Position numbers and translations under genes: made by a program. Below are positions 1 through 7,301 of a stretch of DNA of 13,788 bases, in pieces. Position 1 is the first letter of the stretch. Each line of letters opens with the position of its first letter. The stretch is from Bacteroidales bacterium (GTDB lineage: Bacteria; Bacteroidota; Bacteroidia; Bacteroidales; UBA3824), in the NCBI GenBank assembly GCA_017645985.1, contig JAGCNK010000071.1:1-13788 (forward strand), in the 5' to 3' direction. A model generated the notes under the pieces. The model was not told where the DNA came from. It searched no databases and was given only the letters and a program-made list of their open reading frames with translations.

Positions 1-2870
1 GCGTCGCTCACTTGCCACAGTGAGCAAACGATGTTTTTGGCACCGGCATATATCAGCGAACGACCAAGACCAATCACACCTTCACCTTGCGAAATCTTGC
101 CCAAACCGGTTTCGCAGGCTGACATTACCACGAGGTCGGCGTTGAGTTTGAGGTTGTAAATTTCGCCATTGTAGAGCATTCCGTCGTCGGTAGTACCCTC
201 TTTTTGCGACAGCATAAGTCCGCTAAGTTCAGGATGTTCGCTGTTGACCGTGCCGTGAGTGGCTATGTGTATTACGTTGTAGTTTCTCAGGTCGGTAGAT
301 TTGATGGCTGTTTCCGATGCATCTTTGCGCAAGAGGTATTCGGCAAGCATTTTTTCATTTATGATTTTTTCGGCAATGGCTTGCACCTCGGTAACGGTTT
401 CGGGAATAGCCCTTACCTGTTCGCCCTTAAAGGTGCACGGGTTTTCGGCGTCGAATGCGGGCGCAATACCAAGCCAATTGATGTTGAGATTGGTGCGCGG
501 CTGTGTCATACGACGTAGCGCAAGAAACGACGAATAGTTGTAGTTGATTTGATATTTTTTTATGAGGTAAGGCATTTTGTTAAACGAATTGTCGTTGGCA
601 TTAACGGCTTCGGTGAGCAATGCTTCAAAAGGAATCACAAAAAGACTTCCGTCGGGTATAATGGTGATTTTGGTGATGTTAGACGGAATATTGTGAGGAA
701 AAATGTTTTCGTAAATCGAAAATGCTAATTCTTTGTATTTTTTTACACTTTCGGTATTGTATTTTGTCATATTGTTAACCAAGTCGGCGGTAGTTTTAGC
801 CAATTGGTTTTGACTTTGCCAATAGTTGTTGATAGTGCAAGTGGTTTTGGTTACTGTAATGTAATATACTTCGTAACGTCCTGTAAAATAACTGATAACC
901 ATTTCGTTGGCTTCCAAATTTTGTTGAATTTCGTAGAGCGAAGGTATTTTTTGCGAAAATTTGGCAGCGTAGTATTCGGGATACTCTTTTTCAAAACGGT
1001 TGATAAGTGCATTTAACTTTTTGGTTACGTCGAAGAGTTGGTTTTTGAGATACGATGTGGACTTGTGGTTCTCCTCGTCGGCAATCATTTTTTTGAAATA
1101 TGCAATTTTGTCCGATAGATTTTTCTCCTCGGCAATCAGTTCGTCGGGAATGTCGGAAAATTCTGTTGCACCGGTTTGTGCCAATGCTTCGAGCAGTGTG
1201 GCTGCTTTGCTTTTTTCAGAAAACATAAACGCCGATGCGAGGTTTGCCATATCGTAAGGCGACTCTTTATAAATATTGTTGGCAGCGTAAAGACCACATT
1301 CAAACACCTCTTTGGTTAATGCGCTAAGCGAAATACGGTCGGCTTCAGAAATGATTGATTTGCGCACATCGTCGATAATGTCGGCGGTTTGCTTGATACA
1401 TTCCACGGTGTTGGTAAGGAGTTCTTTTTGCTTGATGCTGTCGTAGAGTTGCAGAGTGGCACGAGCCTTATTTTTGAGTGCTTCGATAAGTCTGATGCCG
1501 TTTTGATATCTGCCCAGATTCGGATTTTTGTAGATGTCGGTGCTGTCAAACTCGTAGTGATCGAGATTGCACATTATACTTTTCTGATAGTTGATGATGG
1601 CGTTTTTGTAGTCGTTGAGGTTCATATAAGTGGAACCGAGATTGATGTATGGCTCTATCAGTTTGGCGTGTTTTCGGTTGAGCGATTTGGAAATAATGTT
1701 GATACTTTTTTCGAAGTTTTCGGCAGCTTCGATGTTCTTGTTTTGGTGAAGGTTTACGATTCCCACATTGTTGCACACAACACCGTAGTCGATAGATTCT
1801 TTTCCGTATGTTTCGCCAAAAACGTTCATAGCGCGGTTGAAGAATTTAAGAGCTGCATCGTCGTTTTCGTTTGCCTCGTAGATAAGTGCTATGGCGTTGT
1901 AGATATTACCCAAGTCGGGATGCTTGTTGCCGTAATGTTTGGCAAGTATGTCGCCCGATTTGAGATACATTTTGAGCGAATTGTCTAAATCACCGTTTTG
2001 ATAAAGCACCATAGCTTGATAGTAATAATCTTTGTAAAGTTGCAAACCGTCTTCGCCAAACATCTGTTTTTTGGTTTCGATGGCTTTGGTGATGTATGTG
2101 TCGGCGTTTTCGAGTTCGCCCTTGGTAATGTAATTAGAACCTAAGCCGGAATAGATATCGCCAAGAAAACGGCTGTTTTCGTGAGTTTTTTCTACAATTT
2201 GCAAAGCTGTGTTGTAGTATTCGTCGCTTTTGTCTACATTGCTTTTGGCGTTTTCAAACTGTCCGAGCGAAAGGTAAATCTCAATCAAGTTTGGCGATGT
2301 TTCGCCTTCGAGTTTTATAAAAGTTTCTTTGGCTTGCTGAAAATGCACCAATGCAGAATCGCCATTGCCCACAAAAGCCTCAATGGAAGCAAGGTTTCGA
2401 GTGGCGTTGGCTGTTTTGCGGTGTTCTAATCCGTATTTTTCCAAATAGATGGTGTAAGTTTTTCTAAAATATTCGGTAGCCTCGTTTACCTTGCGGGTGT
2501 TGGAATAGATTTGCGCCTGAATGTTGTAAAGCTCTGCCATAAGGTCAAGGTTTGGCGGAGTAAGAGTGTCGGCGCCTTGAATAGCGTTGGTAATGGTTCG
2601 CTGCGCATTGTTGAAGTCGTTTTTGTACATATACGCAGTGGCGAGGGCGTGCTGCACCGTAAAGTAGTTTGACATATAGTCTTTCTCTTTGAAAATAGCC
2701 GACGATTTTTCAAAATTTTTGACAGCGAGGTCAAATTGCGCTTGTGATAAAGCCTGATTACCTTGGTTGTAAAGGTTGACGGCATCGTCGAATGACTGCG
2801 AAAATGCAGTGGTACTGCCAGTTGCGATGGCAATTAGAATTAATAGTAATCTCTTTCTCATTTTGTTCAT
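1..2870 (-). CDS. Exported TPR-CHAT (caspase-like) protein, C-terminus cut by window edge
   Basis: I read this frame directly on the reverse strand; it is open from ATG at 2870 to the left edge, giving 956 residues. A second ATG at 2861 (MRKRLLL...) is an equally good start. The N-terminus is basic, then hydrophobic, ending TTAFSQ, as in a Sec signal peptide. Residues about 22-450 are helical tetratricopeptide-like repeats (for example LGNIYNAIALIYEANENDDA), followed by a helical linker with an EKSKAATLLEAL stretch near residue 548, common in TPR-CHAT proteins. The CHAT domain starts near residue 700 and shows IIPDGSLFVIPFEALL (Asp about 740), IHIATHG with likely catalytic His872, SACETG with likely catalytic Cys919, and LWQVSD at the edge. 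CHAT proteins are caspase/separase-like cysteine peptidases. The signal peptide places this one in the periplasm or outside. Only the last few dozen residues should be missing. Target unknown; the divergent secreted neighbour is a candidate partner by position only. Confidence 0.93.
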   Translation of the reverse strand, partial: MNKMRKRLLLILIAIATGSTTAFSQSFDDAVNLYNQGNQALSQAQFDLAVKNFEKSSAIFKEKDYMSNYFTVQHALATAYMYKNDFNNAQRTITNAIQGADTLTPPNLDLMAELYNIQAQIYSNTRKVNEATEYFRKTYTIYLEKYGLEHRKTANATRNLASIEAFVGNGDSALVHFQQAKETFIKLEGETSPNLIEIYLSLGQFENAKSNVDKSDEYYNTALQIVEKTHENSRFLGDIYSGLGSNYITKGELENADTYITKAIETKKQMFGEDGLQLYKDYYYQAMVLYQNGDLDNSLKMYLKSGDILAKHYGNKHPDLGNIYNAIALIYEANENDDAALKFFNRAMNVFGETYGKESIDYGVVCNNVGIVNLHQNKNIEAAENFEKSINIISKSLNRKHAKLIEPYINLGSTYMNLNDYKNAIINYQKSIMCNLDHYEFDSTDIYKNPNLGRYQNGIRLIEALKNKARATLQLYDSIKQKELLTNTVECIKQTADIIDDVRKSIISEADRISLSALTKEVFECGLYAANNIYKESPYDMANLASAFMFSEKSKAATLLEALAQTGATEFSDIPDELIAEEKNLSDKIAYFKKMIADEENHKSTSYLKNQLFDVTKKLNALINRFEKEYPEYYAAKFSQKIPSLYEIQQNLEANEMVISYFTGRYEVYYITVTKTTCTINNYWQSQNQLAKTTADLVNNMTKYNTESVKKYKELAFSIYENIFPHNIPSNITKITIIPDGSLFVIPFEALLTEAVNANDNSFNKMPYLIKKYQINYNYSSFLALRRMTQPRTNLNINWLGIAPAFDAENPCTFKGEQVRAIPETVTEVQAIAEKIINEKMLAEYLLRKDASETAIKSTDLRNYNVIHIATHGTVNSEHPELSGLMLSQKEGTTDDGMLYNGEIYNLKLNADLVVMSACETGLGKISQGEGVIGLGRSLIYAGAKNIVCSLWQVSD

Positions 2871-2900
2871 TTTTTTTGAGCATAAAATTAATCAATTTTT

Positions 2901-2932
2901 TTGAAACTTTTTCGTTTATCTTAATATGTTTG
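2901..2932 (+). promoter_or_regulatory. Bacteroidota-type promoter for the T9SS cargo gene
   Basis: A -33 TTG at 2901-2903 and a -7 box TATGTTTG at 2925-2932 are separated by 21 bases, matching the TTTG/TAnnTTTG pattern of the primary sigma factor in this phylum. Transcription should begin near 2938-2941, roughly 40 bases before the ATG at 2980. The upstream ATG at 2926 lies inside the -7 box, so it cannot be the usual start. No equally good promoter was found on the minus strand for the CHAT gene. Confidence 0.7.
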
Positions 2933-2979
2933 CAAAAAGTTTTTTTTATTTTTCAACTAAGAATAAGTTAAATTCGAAT

Positions 2980-4488
2980 ATGAGCAGGATTTTAACGGCT
3001 ATAATGCTGTTGTGGTGCGTTACTCTCAATGCACAAACTATTGAAACCCCTGAAATACTGAGCGTTTCGGTGGATACAGTGAGCGGACGTCCCGTAGTTC
3101 GTTGGAAAATGTCGAATCCGCAAAGCGTTGACGGATATGTTATTAAGCGACTTATTTACGATGGGGTAGGAGTGATGCCCAACACCTATAATAATGTTAC
3201 CGTGATCGACAACAATATGGTTTTTGAATGGGTTGACAATGTTACAGAGTATTCTACCAAGGCACTTCCCGATGAGCGTGTGGAAAAATATCGTGTGGCG
3301 GCGTTTGTTGACAACGGACAGCAACGCAAATACAGCCTTATGAGCGAAGAGGTATCAACTATCATTACCACAGCATCTTATGATAAATGCACTCGTGAAT
3401 ATTCTCTCCATTGGACTGGAGAATTGGGTGTGGATGTAGATTATTTTTATGTTTATTCAGGAGTGAACGGTTTTGGCAGTAGAATTGCCGTGGTAAGTGC
3501 CGACACTGTGTTTTCTACCACTTTTGATGATTTTGTAGAAAATCGCACTTTTGGTGTGGAGGCTGTGCTCAAAAACGGCGAAACGATGTTTTCACCATTG
3601 ACAAGAGTTTTTGCCCCAAAAGTGGATGTGCCTGATATGAAGGTGCTGTCCGTGTCGGTAAACGATCAAAACACTTTGGATATTACTGTTAATGTGGCTG
3701 AAAGTCAAGATGTGGTTAAAACTGTACTTATTCGCCGTCAGACCCTTGGTGCACACGACCAAAACGACACTATCCCCCTGCCGTTGCATACCGACGGCAA
3801 TTATGTGGCCAACGATCCAAATGTAGATGTGTCAACAAGATACGATTATCTGATTGCAGTTTTTGGCGAGTGCGGCACTCCGTTGGAGTTTTCGTATGCG
3901 GCGCAGAATATAGTTTTGGAGGTGTCGGCCGACGATGCTACAAGCAATCACCTTACGTGGAATTATCCTCCTGGCTACTCTGCGGCTTCTTTTGCTGTAT
4001 TTTTGATAGACGACAACGGTGAGCGGACAGTTTTGGACAATGTGTCGATGGAGACCGAATACACCCACAGCCTATCTAATATCATAGCCAACAGCAACCA
4101 CAACACGGGCAAGTTCTGCTATCAAGTGTTGCTTTCAGACCTCTCATCATCGCAGAGCGACAATGCCGTGCAGTATTCTAATATAGTGTGTGTGGATCGC
4201 GAGCCGGTTTTGTTTGTGCCCAACGCCATCAATCCCGATGCCGACATTCTCGACAACCGTTATTTCCGTCCCCGTGCGGGTTTTATCAACGATTATAAGA
4301 TGAATATCTACAACAAGCGTGGCGAACTCCTTTTTATCACCACCGACCCCGAACAAGGTTGGGACGGTAAAAACCGCAGCGGAAAACTCTATCCTCCTGA
4401 TGCTTACGTTTATGTTATCTCTTTTAAAACAGCATCGGGAAAGACAAAGCAACAGTCGGGTTTTGTGAATTTAGTTTACAATCAGTAA
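2980..4488 (+). CDS. Secreted Ig/Fn3-like protein with T9SS type-B (CHU_C) sorting domain
   Basis: A protein of 502 residues from ATG 2980. This start gives a clean signal peptide (MSRILTAIMLLWCVTLNAQ). The longer frame from 2926 adds 18 residues and begins inside the promoter. After the signal come about four beta-rich modules of Fn3/Ig character, roughly residues 20-125, 128-212, 213-315 and 318-408, with recurring 'W...Y.V.R' and 'Y.V.A' patterns. The last 93 residues or so contain VPNAINPD, YKMNIYNKRGELLF, GWDGKNRSGKLYPPDAYVYVI and a final GFVNLV. This is the gliding-motility-associated C-terminal domain, which directs substrates across the outer membrane through the type IX secretion system (type-B signal). 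No catalytic domain was seen, so an adhesive or structural surface role is inferred. The usual acidic NGDGxND stretch is replaced by NPDADILDN. Transcribed divergently from the CHAT gene. Confidence 0.92.
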   Translation: MSRILTAIMLLWCVTLNAQTIETPEILSVSVDTVSGRPVVRWKMSNPQSVDGYVIKRLIYDGVGVMPNTYNNVTVIDNNMVFEWVDNVTEYSTKALPDERVEKYRVAAFVDNGQQRKYSLMSEEVSTIITTASYDKCTREYSLHWTGELGVDVDYFYVYSGVNGFGSRIAVVSADTVFSTTFDDFVENRTFGVEAVLKNGETMFSPLTRVFAPKVDVPDMKVLSVSVNDQNTLDITVNVAESQDVVKTVLIRRQTLGAHDQNDTIPLPLHTDGNYVANDPNVDVSTRYDYLIAVFGECGTPLEFSYAAQNIVLEVSADDATSNHLTWNYPPGYSAASFAVFLIDDNGERTVLDNVSMETEYTHSLSNIIANSNHNTGKFCYQVLLSDLSSSQSDNAVQYSNIVCVDREPVLFVPNAINPDADILDNRYFRPRAGFINDYKMNIYNKRGELLFITTDPEQGWDGKNRSGKLYPPDAYVYVISFKTASGKTKQQSGFVNLVYNQ

Positions 4489-4567
4489 GTTTTTCTGTCT
4501 TGTAAATCCTTATATTTCAATCTTATAAAACTTTTTTCAAAAAAATCATCAAAAAAACACCAAAAAA

Positions 4568-4599
4568 TTTGGAGGGTAAATCTTGTTGCCGTATTTTTG
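4568..4599 (+). promoter_or_regulatory. Bacteroidota-type promoter of the YtrA-ABC-lipoprotein operon
   Basis: A -33 TTTG at 4568-4571 and a -7 TATTTTTG at 4592-4599, with a 20-base spacer, fit the phylum consensus closely. Transcription should start near 4605-4608, which falls inside the palindrome at 4601-4624. The 5' leader would then be only about 17-20 bases, without a Shine-Dalgarno sequence. The preceding stretch 4489-4567 is AT-rich and shows no convincing terminator for the upstream gene. Confidence 0.8.
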
Positions 4600-4600
4600 C

Positions 4601-4624
4601 AGTGTACTAATACATTAATACACT
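4601..4624 (+). promoter_or_regulatory. Palindromic operator, likely bound by the YtrA-type GntR regulator
   Basis: The 24-bp element has outer half-sites AGTGTA (4601-4606) and TACACT (4619-4624) with a 12-base spacer. Ten of its twelve symmetric pairs match. It starts one base after the -7 box and ends at the base before the ATG at 4625, so a bound dimer would cover the transcription start and the whole leader. I recall the B. subtilis YtrA operator as AGTGTA-N13-TACACT, nearly identical apart from one base of spacing. A YtrA-subfamily regulator is encoded in the same operon (6945-7301), so autoregulation by repression is the natural reading. The sequence shows the palindrome and its position; binding is inferred. 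Confidence 0.75.
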
Positions 4625-5446
4625 ATGATACTAATTAAGGACATAAAATTCAGTTATTCTAAACACGAGGTGTTTGATAATCTGAGCCTTACTTTTGAAG
4701 AAGGTAAAATATACGGTCTGCTCGGACTCAACGGAGCAGGCAAATCCACACTGCTCTATCTTATGTCGGGATTGTTGTTTCCCGATGCTGGTTCGATCAA
4801 GTTCAACGATTATGATATGACCAAGCGAAATCCCAACGCTCTTGCCAACCTCTTTCTCGTGCCCGAGGAGTTTGAACTGCCGAAGGTAAAATTTGAGAAA
4901 TATGTTAAGCTCTACGCTCCGTTTTATCCCAACTTCAGCCGCGAGACTTTCGACAGATGTCTCGAAGGTTTTGGAATGAATGCCGACGTGCGTTTAGACA
5001 AGCTCTCTATGGGTCAGAAGAAAAAGGCGTTTATGTGCTTTGCCCTTGCCGCCAACACTTCGCTGCTGATTATGGACGAGCCCACCAACGGTTTGGACAT
5101 TCCTTCAAAAAGCCAGTTCCGCCAGGTGGTATCTTCTTGTATGAACGATACCCGCACTATCATCATCTCTACCCACCAGGTGCGCGATGTGGAGAACCTT
5201 ATCGACCACATCACCATCATCAACGATAAGAAATGCGTGTTTGACCGCAGCGTGGCCGACATCACCGACCGTCTTTCGTTTGCTGTGGGCAAGCCCGACA
5301 ACGCTATCTTTACTCAGGACAGTTTCGGCGGCGGCATATCAGTAAGTCCGCGCCAGGGTTCTGACGACGAGACTCCCCTCAATATCGAAGTGCTGTTTAA
5401 TGCCGTGCTGTCGGAGGGCGACAAAATTTCTAATCTTTTTGCTTAA
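4625..5446 (+). CDS. ABC transporter ATP-binding protein (YtrB/BcrA-like)
   Basis: A 273-residue ATPase subunit that would power the two permeases encoded immediately downstream. Visible motifs are Walker A GLNGAGKST (34-42), signature LSMGQKKK (127-134), Walker B LLIMDEP (147-153) with catalytic Glu152, D-loop GLD (156-158) and switch His184. The Q-loop position reads LVPEE near residues 78-82, so glutamate or proline stands where many ABC proteins have glutamine. Related BcrA-type ATPases often have a PE there. After the nucleotide-binding domain, about 60 residues form a C-terminal extension ending in NIEVLFNAVLSEG. The gene is first in the operon and starts one base after the operator palindrome. 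The substrate cannot be read from the sequence. YtrA-controlled ABC systems elsewhere respond to cell-envelope antibiotics, so an envelope-stress role is possible. Confidence 0.93.
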   Translation: MILIKDIKFSYSKHEVFDNLSLTFEEGKIYGLLGLNGAGKSTLLYLMSGLLFPDAGSIKFNDYDMTKRNPNALANLFLVPEEFELPKVKFEKYVKLYAPFYPNFSRETFDRCLEGFGMNADVRLDKLSMGQKKKAFMCFALAANTSLLIMDEPTNGLDIPSKSQFRQVVSSCMNDTRTIIISTHQVRDVENLIDHITIINDKKCVFDRSVADITDRLSFAVGKPDNAIFTQDSFGGGISVSPRQGSDDETPLNIEVLFNAVLSEGDKISNLFA

Positions 5447-5448
5447 AA

Positions 5449-5455
5449 AAGGAGG
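5449..5455 (+). promoter_or_regulatory. Strong Shine-Dalgarno before the first permease
   Basis: AAGGAGG sits five bases before the ATG at 5461. It is a near-perfect anti-16S match in a phylum where such sites are usually weak, and the other genes in this window lack one. It fixes the start of the permease and may raise its translation relative to the ATPase. Confidence 0.7.
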
Positions 5456-5460
5456 CTGAT

Positions 5461-6192
5461 ATGAATTCTGTGTTTAATTTCAAACGGTTTTGGCATACTC
5501 TTCAAGAAGAGTTCTGCCTGTCTGCCAAGCCTTTGACTATTTTTGCCATTTTTCTTGTGGGACTTAGCGCTCTTACTGCATTGTCGCTGATGGCACATTT
5601 AGACCACATTGCATTACTCTTGTGGGTTGTGCTTATTTCCGGAAGTATGTTCGGCGTATGGCATTTTTCTGCCAAGGTGATTAAAAACATCGCCACCGAC
5701 AAGGGTTTTGTGTCGTTCACGCTGTTGCCCGCATCCCCTTTGGAAAAATTCTGCTCCCGTCTGGTAGTTTTCCACTTTGTGCCTATACTGTTGTGGATAG
5801 CGTTGTCGATAGTTCTGATAAATATTCCCGTGGTGCACGAGGTTTATTTTGGGCATACTCCGGGCGGAACGTATGGAGTTTATGCTTTATTTCTTGCCAT
5901 TTTGATCTTGTTTGCCGCCATCAATGTGTTTTGGGCTGTCGTGTTCAAACGTTTTGGTTTTGCGGTTTCCGCTATTGTTACTGCCGCGTCGGTAGTGCTT
6001 ATTACTTATGGTCTGGACAATTCCAACCTGATGTTTCTTGATCCTATTGCCCGGTATATCGAGCGCGACCACGTAAATGCATATATTGTGGGTGGCGAGG
6101 TTACCGCAGCATTTTGCGCTATTGTTTACTGTCTGTCGTTTTTGATTTACCGACGTAAACAATTGATTTTTAAACTTCTAAAACTTCGTTAG
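5461..6192 (+). CDS. ABC-2-type permease subunit 1, six-helix membrane protein
   Basis: A 243-residue protein, almost entirely hydrophobic, with about six predicted membrane helices near residues 25-44, 49-68, 102-123, 140-160, 166-185 and 210-231. It ends in a basic tail (RRKQLIFKLLKLR). A cytoplasmic loop between helices 2 and 3 carries LPASPLEKFCSR (89-100), followed by a helix beginning VVFHFVP. The next gene product has the same motif at the same place (LPATSFEKYVSR), so the two are paralogues and probably form a heterodimeric transmembrane channel with the upstream ATPase. It lies 14 bases after the ATPase gene, behind a strong ribosome-binding site, and 2 bases before the second permease. 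Substrate unknown; lipid, peptide or antibiotic export is possible by analogy to YtrCD/BcrB, but not shown. Confidence 0.85.
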   Translation: MNSVFNFKRFWHTLQEEFCLSAKPLTIFAIFLVGLSALTALSLMAHLDHIALLLWVVLISGSMFGVWHFSAKVIKNIATDKGFVSFTLLPASPLEKFCSRLVVFHFVPILLWIALSIVLINIPVVHEVYFGHTPGGTYGVYALFLAILILFAAINVFWAVVFKRFGFAVSAIVTAASVVLITYGLDNSNLMFLDPIARYIERDHVNAYIVGGEVTAAFCAIVYCLSFLIYRRKQLIFKLLKLR

Positions 6193-6194
6193 AG

Positions 6195-6938
6195 ATGGAA
6201 AGATTTAATTTCAAAAGATTGGTTAAGGTTATGCGAAGCGACCTTTGCGAATTGGGTGGCGCATTGTTGATACTCGCCATATTTATGGTGCTGATGGTGA
6301 TATTGTACGATCTTCTTTTCGCGATATTCATACTCGATTCAGAACCGATCAGGAATTTGACCAACTTTACCATATATGTGGCGCTCACCTCGTCGGTGGC
6401 GTTTCCCTGTGCCATTTTCTACAATTTGAACAAACCAGCGCGTGCCGTGCCGTATATCACGCTTCCTGCCACAAGTTTTGAAAAATATGTGTCAAGGGTG
6501 TTTCTCTTTTGGTTCGTGCCTCTGCTGTTCGCCTTTGTGATGTTTTGGTTTCTGCCTCACACCACACCTGTTGACGACACAGTGTCTTCGTTTACCAATA
6601 TCTGGCGTGCCTACCGCCTGCGTATCAATTGCTTTATAGCTATGTCGGCGCTGATGATTCTGGGCAGCGCATTTTTCAAAAAAGGTGCGTTCGGCAAAGT
6701 GGCAGCTATTGTTGCCGTTGTGCTGATAGCTGTTTTATGCGTGTTTGCACAGTTTAGACACGGGATTAAAGAGTTCGCGAATAACTATATTCCGCAGTGG
6801 GTAGCCGATTTTGCCAACTATATCGAAGCCGAGCACTTCAGGATATCGGTGTTCCAGCTCTCTTGCAGTTTTGCGTTGGTGGCAATAGCCCTTGTTGTTG
6901 CCTACTATAGATTCAAACGTTTCACATTAAAATCGTAA
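6195..6938 (+). CDS. ABC-2-type permease subunit 2, paralogue of subunit 1
   Basis: A 247-residue integral membrane protein with about six helices, near residues 22-47, 56-75, 102-120, 137-155, 162-180 and 213-235, and a basic C-terminus (YYRFKRFTLKS). It shares with the preceding permease the opening pattern FNFKR, the loop motif LPATSFEKYVSR (90-101) and the following FLFWFVPLL helix, so an ancestral duplication is likely. The start lies two bases after the upstream stop, indicating translational coupling; the GAG just before ATG is at best a weak ribosome site. The regulator gene follows after six bases. The role is inferred to be the second half of the transporter core. Confidence 0.85.
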   Translation: MERFNFKRLVKVMRSDLCELGGALLILAIFMVLMVILYDLLFAIFILDSEPIRNLTNFTIYVALTSSVAFPCAIFYNLNKPARAVPYITLPATSFEKYVSRVFLFWFVPLLFAFVMFWFLPHTTPVDDTVSSFTNIWRAYRLRINCFIAMSALMILGSAFFKKGAFGKVAAIVAVVLIAVLCVFAQFRHGIKEFANNYIPQWVADFANYIEAEHFRISVFQLSCSFALVAIALVVAYYRFKRFTLKS

Positions 6939-6944
6939 GTTACT

Positions 6945-7301
6945 ATGGATTTCAAAGAAAGCAAGCCTATATATTTGCAGATAGCCGACCGTATCTGCAA
7001 CGAGATATTGACGGGCAAATATCCTGACAACGAGCGTATTCCGTCGGTTAGGGAATATGCCGCGTCGTTGGAGGTGAATGCCAACACCGTGGTGCGCTCG
7101 TACGATTATTTGCAAAACAACGAGGTGATATTCAATAAGCGCGGCATCGGCTACTTTGTGTCGGAGGGTGCCGCCGACAAGATTCTGATTATACGCCGCA
7201 ACTTGTTTATGTCGTCGCATCTGGAAGATTTCTTCAAGGAAATAGATATGCTGCATATCTCAATCAACGAAATTGTTGAACTTTATAAAAACCGCAAATA
7301 A
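6945..7301 (+). CDS. GntR-family transcriptional regulator, YtrA subfamily
   Basis: A 118-residue protein. Residues 1-75 form a GntR winged helix-turn-helix, with KPIYLQIADRICNEILTG at the start, then ERIPSVREYAASLEVNANTV as the recognition region and GIGYFV as the wing. Only about 45 residues follow, too few for a FadR, HutC or MocR effector domain. The short helical tail (ILIIRRNLF...DFFKEIDMLHISINEIVELY) is typical of YtrA-type regulators, which dimerise through it. YtrA proteins are usually encoded beside ABC transporters and repress them, and the palindrome at 4601-4624 matches the expected operator type. The gene follows the permease by six bases and overlaps the next lipoprotein start by one base. 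The inducing ligand is unknown. Confidence 0.92.
   Translation: MDFKESKPIYLQIADRICNEILTGKYPDNERIPSVREYAASLEVNANTVVRSYDYLQNNEVIFNKRGIGYFVSEGAADKILIIRRNLFMSSHLEDFFKEIDMLHISINEIVELYKNRK

Noticed and set aside
1389..1988. 199-residue open frame on the plus strand
   Set aside because: It is antisense to the TPR array of the CHAT gene, whose frame is open throughout. Its hydrophobic V/F-rich composition is the usual mirror of a charged helical protein, and it lacks a promoter or ribosome site.
2883..2890. Possible minus-strand -7 box TAATTTTA for the CHAT gene
   Set aside because: The last base deviates from TAnnTTTG and no TTTG/TTG lies at the right distance upstream, so I do not call a promoter.
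2884..2899. AT-only palindrome AAAATT-AATC-AATTTT between the divergent genes
   Set aside because: Six-bp all-AT arms are expected by chance in such AT-rich spacer DNA, and no regulator points to it.
4530..4548. Possible terminator (T-run followed by A-run) after the T9SS cargo gene
   Set aside because: The pairing would be TTTTTT with AAAAAA around a single base, with no GC core and no feasible loop.
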